Assembly (NCBI GenBank): GCA_900320245.1
Contig: ONRP01000020.1
Location: forward strand, 18,758 to 62,945
Direction: 5' to 3'
DNA length: 44,188 bases
Source of the DNA: an uncultured Prevotellaceae bacterium
GTDB lineage: Bacteria; Bacteroidota; Bacteroidia; Bacteroidales; Muribaculaceae
Below are positions 38,604 to 44,188 of the stretch, piece after piece (the first letter of the stretch is position 1; every line of letters starts with the position of its first letter). Position numbers and translations under genes: made by a program. The notes beneath the pieces were generated by a model. That model was not told where the DNA came from and ran no database searches. It saw only the letters and a program-made list of their open reading frames with translations.

Positions 38604-41138
38604 ATGAGCAAGAATCAAGGCAACAAGAATAAGAATTTGAGTGAACACACAGGTTACTTTGGTCCCGATATCAGTGGTGTTAAGAAATCGGACGACTATC
38701 GCAGGTCGCAGGAAGTAGAAGAAGCCATCGACAAGGACAAGATGACCAAGTGGCAGCGTTTCATGGCGTTTTTCCAGAACGGACGCCTGCGTTTTGCTAC
38801 GGGCATAATCCTGCTGTTGACGGGCATCTACCTGCTGATATCGTTCCTGTCCTACTTTTTGTCGGCAGGAATGAGTGACCAGAACCGCATCACCAACTAC
38901 AGCGTCATCGAGAACGCCCAAGCACAGGACCAGATACGCAATGCCGGTGCTGCCGTAGGTGCATCGCTGAGCGACTTTTTCATCTCGGGCGGTGTCGGCG
39001 TGGCCGCATTCATCATTGTGGTGTGGCTGCTCACGCTGGGCCTGCGCCTGGTGCGCAAGGGCAAGAAAGCCCATTTCTTCTCCTACACGTTTGTTTGCCT
39101 GTTCAGCATTTTTGCCTGCTCGATGATTGTGGGGGCTGCAACCTATCACCTGCAACCCTTCACCTTCTTCCCGCTCGGCGGTAACTTCGGTTATTATGCC
39201 AACCAATGGCTCGAAGGCCTGTTTGGATTGTATGGCATGATAGCAATCAACCTGGTTATCGGTATGCTGTGGATTTTCTTGACCTACCAGACCCTCACAG
39301 CACTTTATCGCCGGATGCAACAAGGTCTTGAGCGCAAGCGCAGCCAAAACAAGGAGGAGGCCGAAAAAGTGGTGAGCGAACCGGGTCAGTCCACCTTCCT
39401 GGGCGGCGAGCAGAAACCCGCTGATAAGTCCAAGGAAGATGTGGACGACGAGCCTCAGGACGAAGCCGAACCCAAATCGGCGCCCATAAGGAGTTACCTG
39501 CCCAAGGAGCGCCGCAAACGCAAGGCTGAGAAACCTGCCGAAACCGGCGGCGACGAGGAGGCTGCCCGTCTGAAGCCCATCACCGCAAGCACCGAGGTGA
39601 GCAACCCGCACGATCCCACGGGCGAGTATCGCCATTACCGCTTCCCCACCCTGGACCTGTTGCAGGACATCCGCATGAATCCCAACAGCGTGGACAAGCA
39701 GGAGCAGGAAGAGAACAAAGAACGCATCCGCGAGACGCTGTACAAGTACGGTATCGAAATCAAGGAAATCATGGTGCATGTGGGTCCCACGGTCACCCTG
39801 TTTGAGATTGTGCCGCAAGATGGCGTCAGGGTGAACAAGATACGCAACCTTGAAGACGACATAGCACTGAGCCTGGCAGCACTGGGCATCCGCATCATCG
39901 CGCCCATGCCCGGCCGTGGTACCATCGGCATCGAGGTGCCCAACCGTGACCCTCAAGTCGTTCCCATGCGCGAGGTGCTGGGATCCAAAGCCTTCCAGGA
40001 CAGCCGTGCCAAGTTGCCGATGTGCCTGGGTTGTACCGTCAGCAACGAAGTGTTTATCGCCGACCTGACCAAGATGCCGCACCTGTTGGTTGCCGGTGCT
40101 ACCGGTAAAGGTAAATCGGTGGGCTTGAATGCTATCATCACTTCGCTGCTGTACAAGAAAGGACCGTCGGAACTGAAGTTGGTCCTCGTTGACCCCAAGC
40201 GCGTGGAATTCAGCGTGTATGCCGACCTTGAGCAATACTTCTTTGCCAAGGCTCCAGGCGAGGAAAAAGCCATCATCACCGACACCGACCGCGTGATCAA
40301 GACACTAAACTGCCTGGTACAGGAGATGGAAGACCGCTACAAGGTGTTCGAGGAAGTGCGCGTGCGCACCGTGGCCGACTACAATGACATGTGGCGCCGC
40401 AAGTTGCGTGAGGAGCGCGACGAACACGGCGAGAAGAAATACCAGTATATGCCCTATATCGTGGGTATCATCGACGAGTTCAGCGATATGATCATGACCG
40501 CCGGCAAGGAGGTGGAAACGCCGCTGGTACGCATCGCCCAGAAAGCACGTGCGGTGGGTATCCACATGATTATCGCCACCCAGCGTCCGTCGTCCAAGGT
40601 AATCACGGGTCTGATCAAGGGTAATTTCCCTGGCCGCATCGCCTTTGCCGTGGCCCAGCGTGTCGACAGTCAAATCATCATTGACCGCTCGGGTGCCCAG
40701 CAACTCATCGGCCGTGGCGACATGCTGTTCCAGATTGACGGCGAGTTGACGAGATTGCAGTGCCCGTTTGTAGACACGCCGGATATTGTGCGCATCTGCG
40801 ACTACATCAAGGAACAGGAGGACAACGACCGTGACATCAGCCACGAGGTGCCCTACATGCTGCCTGAGTATGTCGGTAAGGACGATGGCGGTGGCAGCGA
40901 GGCCAATGTGGGCAATGTCAAGGACCGCGACCCCCTGTTTGAAGAAGCCGTCAGGTTCGTTGTGTCGAGTAACACCGCCAGCACGTCATCGTTGCAACGT
41001 CGCTATGAGATCGGCTACAACCGTGCAGGCCGACTGATGGACCAGATGGAAGATGCCGGTATCGTAGGGCCCGCACAGGGCAGCAAACCGCGCCAAGTGC
41101 TCGTCAGCCCGATGGATATCGACCAACTGTTCAACTGA
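38604..41138 (+). CDS. ftsK: DNA translocase FtsK
   Basis: 844-residue divisome ATPase that pumps DNA at the septum and helps resolve chromosome dimers. The N-terminus has four membrane helices (about residues 65-225; GIILLLTGIYLLISFLSYFL and FIIVVWLLTLGLRLV among them), followed by a charged linker (about 230-350). The motor has Walker A GATGKGKSVGLN near residue 497, VLVDPKRVEFSVY, and Walker B as VGIIDEFSDMIM; RPSSKVITGLIKGNFPGRIA is the conserved post-Walker region. The winged-helix gamma domain that reads orienting sequences is at the end (ASTSSLQRRYEIGYNRAGRL then MDQMEDAGIVGPAQGSKPRQ). A terminator follows within 20 bases. Confidence 0.97.
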   Translation: MSKNQGNKNKNLSEHTGYFGPDISGVKKSDDYRRSQEVEEAIDKDKMTKWQRFMAFFQNGRLRFATGIILLLTGIYLLISFLSYFLSAGMSDQNRITNYSVIENAQAQDQIRNAGAAVGASLSDFFISGGVGVAAFIIVVWLLTLGLRLVRKGKKAHFFSYTFVCLFSIFACSMIVGAATYHLQPFTFFPLGGNFGYYANQWLEGLFGLYGMIAINLVIGMLWIFLTYQTLTALYRRMQQGLERKRSQNKEEAEKVVSEPGQSTFLGGEQKPADKSKEDVDDEPQDEAEPKSAPIRSYLPKERRKRKAEKPAETGGDEEAARLKPITASTEVSNPHDPTGEYRHYRFPTLDLLQDIRMNPNSVDKQEQEENKERIRETLYKYGIEIKEIMVHVGPTVTLFEIVPQDGVRVNKIRNLEDDIALSLAALGIRIIAPMPGRGTIGIEVPNRDPQVVPMREVLGSKAFQDSRAKLPMCLGCTVSNEVFIADLTKMPHLLVAGATGKGKSVGLNAIITSLLYKKGPSELKLVLVDPKRVEFSVYADLEQYFFAKAPGEEKAIITDTDRVIKTLNCLVQEMEDRYKVFEEVRVRTVADYNDMWRRKLREERDEHGEKKYQYMPYIVGIIDEFSDMIMTAGKEVETPLVRIAQKARAVGIHMIIATQRPSSKVITGLIKGNFPGRIAFAVAQRVDSQIIIDRSGAQQLIGRGDMLFQIDGELTRLQCPFVDTPDIVRICDYIKEQEDNDRDISHEVPYMLPEYVGKDDGGGSEANVGNVKDRDPLFEEAVRFVVSSNTASTSSLQRRYEIGYNRAGRLMDQMEDAGIVGPAQGSKPRQVLVSPMDIDQLFN

Positions 41139-41154
41139 ATAACGTAAACCACAG

Positions 41155-41191
41155 GAGTGTCAACCCGCTACAATCGGTTGGCACTCTTTTT
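41155..41191 (+). terminator. Rho-independent terminator after ftsK
   Basis: GAGTGTCAACC (41155-41165) pairs with GGTTGGCACTC (41176-41186, one T-G wobble), then TTTTT. It may be partial, because the LolA-like gene 48 bases downstream has no clear promoter of its own. Confidence 0.85.
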
Positions 41192-41238
41192 GCAGAAACA
41201 CCATTAAACAAATTCGACTTCCAAGTGTCAATAAGAAT

Positions 41239-41844
41239 ATGAAAAGATCAATTATAGTCCTACTCACCTGCCTGGCAGCCATTGCCGTCATGGCACAAAG
41301 TCCTGCCCAGATGCTTGATAAATGTGTCTCGGCCATCAATGCCAGTGGAGGTGTCACCGCCAACTACAGCATCAGTTCATCACAGGGAACAAGTACGGGA
41401 ACCATATCCATGCAGGGTAACAAATTCCGTGTGGTATCGCCTGACGCCAAATGCTGGTATGACGGCACGACCCAATGGTCGTGGTCGCCCCTCACCGGTG
41501 AGGTCAACATCACCACGCCAACTGCCGAAGACCTGCAGATGACCAATCCCATTGCTGCCGTGCGACACTTCAAGGCCAACTTCAACATGAAGAAAGCCAA
41601 GGCCCAGACCAGCAAGACGTATGCCATCAAACTCACTCCCAAGAAGAAAGACAGCATCAAGACGCTGTGGCTCTACTTTGACGAGACGACCTCGCTGTTG
41701 CGCACGGCACGCTTTGAGATGAGTGACAAATCGGTCTACATCATCAAAATCACCGGTTACAAACATAAGTCGCTGCCGGCATCGACTTTCAAGTTCGACA
41801 AGTCGCAGGTTCCCGCCGGCACCGAGGTTGTTGACTTGAGGTAA
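41239..41844 (+). CDS. LolA-like periplasmic lipoprotein carrier
   Basis: 201 residues with a signal peptide (MKRSIIVLLTCLAAIAVMAQ) and a LolA-type open-barrel domain expected to ferry lipoproteins or lipids across the periplasm. Landmarks are AQMLDKCVSAINASGGVTAN, the barrel strand TISMQGNKFRVVSPDAKCWY with DGTTQWSW, TTPTAEDLQMTNPIAAVRHF, LWLYFDETTSLLRTARFEMS and a C-terminal ASTFKFDKSQVPAGTEVVDL. The position after ftsK is, as I recall, common in Bacteroidales. A LolA partner such as LolCDE is not in the window. Confidence 0.88.
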   Translation: MKRSIIVLLTCLAAIAVMAQSPAQMLDKCVSAINASGGVTANYSISSSQGTSTGTISMQGNKFRVVSPDAKCWYDGTTQWSWSPLTGEVNITTPTAEDLQMTNPIAAVRHFKANFNMKKAKAQTSKTYAIKLTPKKKDSIKTLWLYFDETTSLLRTARFEMSDKSVYIIKITGYKHKSLPASTFKFDKSQVPAGTEVVDLR

Positions 41845-41905
41845 ACCGTTATCAGCAGGGAACAATTTTGCAGTTGATTCCTGCCCACATTTCCAGATAA
41901 TTATC

Positions 41906-42811
41906 ATGCTGAATTTCCTTATTGGTCCCGTTGTGGGCGCCGTGATCGGTTATTTCACTAACGACATAGCCATCCGCATGCTGTTCAAGCCCCATCATGC
42001 CAAATATATCTTAGGGGTGCATGTGCCTTTCACTCCCGGTATCATCCCTAAGGAAAAGAACCGCATCTCGGGGGCTATCGGCAAAGCGGTGAGCGAGAAC
42101 CTGATGAACCGCGAAGTGCTCGAAAAGAGCCTGCTGAGTGATGAGATGATAGAAAAAATCGGCAGTGCTTTTGATGAGTTTGTCGCCACTCAAAGCGCCA
42201 ACGAAGAAACCATCGAGCAGTTTGCCGGACACTACCTGTCGGAAGAAGACCTGTCGACCATGCGCCGCAATGTCACCGACGGCATCGTCAAAATGCTGAC
42301 CGATAAACTGCAGGACAGCCGCCTGGGCGACAATATAGCCCACATGGCCACCGAACACGCCCTTGAAAAGACACGCAACTCGCTGGCAGGCCGTCTGGGC
42401 GCCGAAGTGATTGTTCAGGCGCTCGCCCAGCCTATCGAAAAAGTCCTTGCCAAGCACATCAACGACATCCTGAAGAACAACTCAGGGCAGATGGTCAAGG
42501 GACTGGTCAAGGAAGAGTCGGCCAAATTGATGAACATGAGCATGAGCAGCCTCGCAAGCGGTCATGACGAGCAGGTGGCGCAAATCAAGAGCGGCCTGCT
42601 GAATGCCTATCGCGTAATCATCACCGAGCACCTGCCGCGCATCCTGCAGGATATCGACATCAGCGGCATCATCGAGCAACGCATCAATGATATGGACATG
42701 AACGAGGCCGAGGCCATCATCCTTGATGTGATGAAGAAGGAACTGCGTGCCATTGTGTGGTTCGGAGCCCTTTTAGGAAGCATCATGGGAACAGTGACGT
42801 CGCTGTTCTAA
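41906..42811 (+). CDS. DUF445 family membrane protein
   Basis: 301 residues. The N-terminal hydrophobic segment MLNFLIGPVVGAVIGYFTND and the following IAIRMLFKPHHAKYILGVHV plus PFTPGIIPKEKNRISGAIG are the DUF445 (YheB-like) signature. A long helical middle follows, and the C-terminus ends in a second membrane helix (IVWFGALLGSIMGTVTSLF). The family includes proteins of unknown role at the membrane. It lies 61 bases after the LolA-like gene in the same direction; CAATTTTG near 41863 is a poor promoter match, so co-transcription is possible. Confidence 0.9.
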   Translation: MLNFLIGPVVGAVIGYFTNDIAIRMLFKPHHAKYILGVHVPFTPGIIPKEKNRISGAIGKAVSENLMNREVLEKSLLSDEMIEKIGSAFDEFVATQSANEETIEQFAGHYLSEEDLSTMRRNVTDGIVKMLTDKLQDSRLGDNIAHMATEHALEKTRNSLAGRLGAEVIVQALAQPIEKVLAKHINDILKNNSGQMVKGLVKEESAKLMNMSMSSLASGHDEQVAQIKSGLLNAYRVIITEHLPRILQDIDISGIIEQRINDMDMNEAEAIILDVMKKELRAIVWFGALLGSIMGTVTSLF

Positions 42812-42827
42812 CCAATCAACACAATAC

Positions 42828-42863
42828 AAACAAGAGACGGCCCACTCGGGTCGTCTCTTGTTT
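42828..42863. terminator. Bidirectional terminator between DUF445 gene and korB
   Basis: AAACAAGAGACG (42828-42839) pairs perfectly with CGTCTCTTGTTT (42852-42863), with a further CCC/GGG in the loop. The gene pair is convergent. Confidence 0.85.
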
Positions 42864-42906
42864 GGTTAGCATGTGGTCAAGGCAAGTGCCTCGACAGCAT
42901 GTGCTA

Positions 42907-43938
42907 TTAGTCCACTTGCCAGGTGTCACCAGCCATGATCACATCGTTCAGGCAGGTGAAGCCATGCATAGCCTTTGCCTGCTCAACTTGCTCGGCAACA
43001 GCAGTCTCGTAGGTGGGAGCCTCGACAGCACGGATAACGCCAAGAGCAACAGGCAGATCGGTGCCGTCCATCATGGCCAGCATCTGGTGCAGGAACGAAC
43101 TCTGGCAATGTGCATCGTGAACCAGCACGTCATCAATCGTGTAGCCATCCTCGCCGATGGTTACCGCCTTGAGGCCGAAACCATCCTGAACGAGGCCACG
43201 GTTCTTGTCCTTACCGAAAATCATCTTCTCGCCATGCACGAGATGAATGGTGCGGTCAGGACGATTCTCGCGGTCGGTGATGTAGTTGTGGATACCGTTG
43301 TTGAAAATCATACAGTTCTGCAGAATCTCAACTACTGCGCAGCCCTTGTGCTGTGCAGCGGCAATCATCACCTCCTGGCTGATGTCAAGCGCCACATCCA
43401 GGCTGCGGGCAAAGAAAGTGCCGCGCGCGCCAAAGGTCAACTCGGCGGGAACGAACGGGTCCTCGACCGTGCCATAGGGCGACGATTTGGACTTGAATCC
43501 GCGAGCGCTCGTGGGTGAGAACTGTCCCTTGGTCAAACCGTAGATACGGTTGTTGAGCAGCAGCAGGTTGACGTCGATATTGCGGCGCACCTCGTGAATA
43601 AAGTGGTTGCCACCGATGGCGAGGCAGTCACCATCGCCCGAAATCTGCCACACCGTCATGTCGGGGTTAGCGGTCTTGAAGCCGGTAGCCACCGCACCGC
43701 CACGTCCGTGGATGGAATGGAAAGCATAGGTGCGGGTGTAATAAGGCAGACGCGAACTGCAACCGATACCTGAAATGACTGCCGTCTTCTCGGGCGGAAT
43801 GTTCAATTGAGCCATCGCCTTGAGCAAGACGTTGAGCACTGCGTGGTCACCGCAACCGGGACACCAGCGCACGGGCTGGTTGTTCTTGAAATCGAGAGGC
43901 TTGTGGGCCAAAGGTTGATTATTATTGTTCTGTTCCAT
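42907..43938 (-). CDS. korB: 2-oxoglutarate:ferredoxin oxidoreductase subunit beta
   Basis: Thiamine-diphosphate-binding beta subunit (343 residues) of a 2-oxoacid:ferredoxin oxidoreductase, which interconverts 2-oxoglutarate, CoA and oxidised ferredoxin with succinyl-CoA, CO2 and reduced ferredoxin. It shows the CPGCGDHAVLNVL motif at residue 26, GIGCSSRLPYY, FHSIHGRGGAVATGFK, and the TPP/Mg motif GDGDCLAIGGNHFIHEVRRN with LLLLNN and IYGLTKGQFSPT, the last typical of 2-oxoglutarate- rather than pyruvate-specific enzymes. It overlaps the stop of the alpha subunit gene by one base (TAATG). Assignment of the 2-oxoglutarate substrate is by family resemblance. Confidence 0.93.
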   Translation of the reverse strand: MEQNNNNQPLAHKPLDFKNNQPVRWCPGCGDHAVLNVLLKAMAQLNIPPEKTAVISGIGCSSRLPYYTRTYAFHSIHGRGGAVATGFKTANPDMTVWQISGDGDCLAIGGNHFIHEVRRNIDVNLLLLNNRIYGLTKGQFSPTSARGFKSKSSPYGTVEDPFVPAELTFGARGTFFARSLDVALDISQEVMIAAAQHKGCAVVEILQNCMIFNNGIHNYITDRENRPDRTIHLVHGEKMIFGKDKNRGLVQDGFGLKAVTIGEDGYTIDDVLVHDAHCQSSFLHQMLAMMDGTDLPVALGVIRAVEAPTYETAVAEQVEQAKAMHGFTCLNDVIMAGDTWQVD

Positions 43939-44188
43939 TACAATTCCTCCTCCATCATGATGTTTTTAACTCCGTCAACAATCTCCTGAACCAGGAACGG
44001 CTGTCCCTGTACCTTATTTATATGGCAGATGTTCAGGTTAGGTATCTTGCTCTGCAGATAAGCGGCCAATTGACCCGTGTTGAGTTCGGCGACAATCACC
44101 GTCTTGAAGCGACTGAGCAGTTCGGCCGTGTTCTTGGGCAACGGGTTGATATAGCGGATGTGGGTCATCGCGATGCGGTATCCGTCCT
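43938..44188 (-). CDS. korA: 2-oxoglutarate:ferredoxin oxidoreductase subunit alpha (C-terminal fragment)
   Basis: Only the last 83 codons lie in the window; the frame is open to the right edge, so the Met at 44168 is internal. The sequence DGYRIAMTHIRYINPLPKNT followed by VIVAELNTGQLAAYLQSKIP and QPFLVQEIVDGVKNIM is the C-terminal domain of KorA-type alpha (fused gamma-alpha) subunits, with the conserved HIRYINPLP and ELNTGQL segments. The stop overlaps the korB ATG by one base, so the two subunits are translationally coupled. Confidence 0.9.
   Translation of the reverse strand, partial: DGYRIAMTHIRYINPLPKNTAELLSRFKTVIVAELNTGQLAAYLQSKIPNLNICHINKVQGQPFLVQEIVDGVKNIMMEEEL

Noticed and set aside
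38544-40235. 563-codon open frame antisense to ftsK
   Set aside because: Shadow of ftsK caused by GC-biased codons; no recognisable domain.
1-44188. Mobile element, prophage, CRISPR or defence system
   Set aside because: No transposase, integrase, terminal inverted repeats, tRNA-flanked island or spacer-repeat array was found; the gene order looks chromosomal throughout.

Overview
The window is chromosomal DNA of a member of the Bacteroidota, order Bacteroidales, probably a gut species. The evidence is the many promoters of the Bacteroidota type (TTTG or TTG, about 20 bases, then TAnnTTTG), the near absence of Shine-Dalgarno sites, and the gene content: B12-dependent ribonucleotide reductase, class III fructose bisphosphatase, 2-oxoglutarate:ferredoxin oxidoreductase, a DAHP synthase-chorismate mutase fusion, GH92 and GH29 glycosidases, and a C10 cysteine protease. 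The degenerate dockerin-like tail of that protease hints at Muribaculaceae or Prevotellaceae, but this is inference. No tRNA, rRNA, CRISPR array, insertion sequence, integrase or phage gene was seen.

Layout. 1-2655 (minus): a tight operon nadC, DAHP synthase/chorismate mutase, SDR oxidoreductase (cut by the left edge). 2758-4409 (plus): rlmH and a secreted protein of unknown function. 4489-7682 (plus): an outer-membrane barrel, then an ECF sigma factor operon (sigma, one-TM putative anti-sigma, small secreted protein, second barrel paralogous to the first). 7792-9932 (minus): DUF3298 lipoprotein, rsmG, metallo-beta-lactamase-fold hydrolase. 10029-13360 (plus): a duplicated promoter repeat driving an S1-domain RNA-binding protein, a GH29 fucosidase and a YwqG-like protein. 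13492-20637 (minus): nrdJ, an OmpA-like lipoprotein, fbp and a DEAD-box helicase. 20736-24068: a metallophosphoesterase, an AraC regulator, a DUF486 membrane protein and a DUF2284 protein. 24165-31036: an S9 peptidase lipoprotein divergent from two tandem GH92 alpha-mannosidases. 31037-31643: a long gap that may encode a small RNA on the minus strand. 31644-33293: C10 protease. 33460-38492 (plus): a second copy of the promoter repeat, then a 58-residue membrane protein, dxs, trkA and trkH. 38604-42811 (plus): ftsK, a LolA-like protein and a DUF445 protein. 42907-44188 (minus): korB and the 3' end of korA.

Much of the window is housekeeping (NAD, aromatic amino acid, isoprenoid and deoxynucleotide synthesis, gluconeogenesis, potassium uptake, chromosome segregation, rRNA methylation). 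The accessory layer is secreted glycan and protein degradation (GH29, two GH92, S9 and C10 peptidases) plus an envelope-stress-like ECF sigma operon.

The strongest unexplained signal is a dispersed promoter-bearing repeat at 10029-10163 (tandem) and 33424-33528. Its copies share two invariant boxes and a central palindrome whose arms differ in sequence but stay complementary, including a conserved bulged T. Its right arm and right box fill the -33/-7 region of a canonical promoter at both loci. Other signals are a candidate orphan small RNA (31054-31222, minus) and a perfect inverted repeat lying between the -33 and -7 elements of the DUF486 gene promoter.
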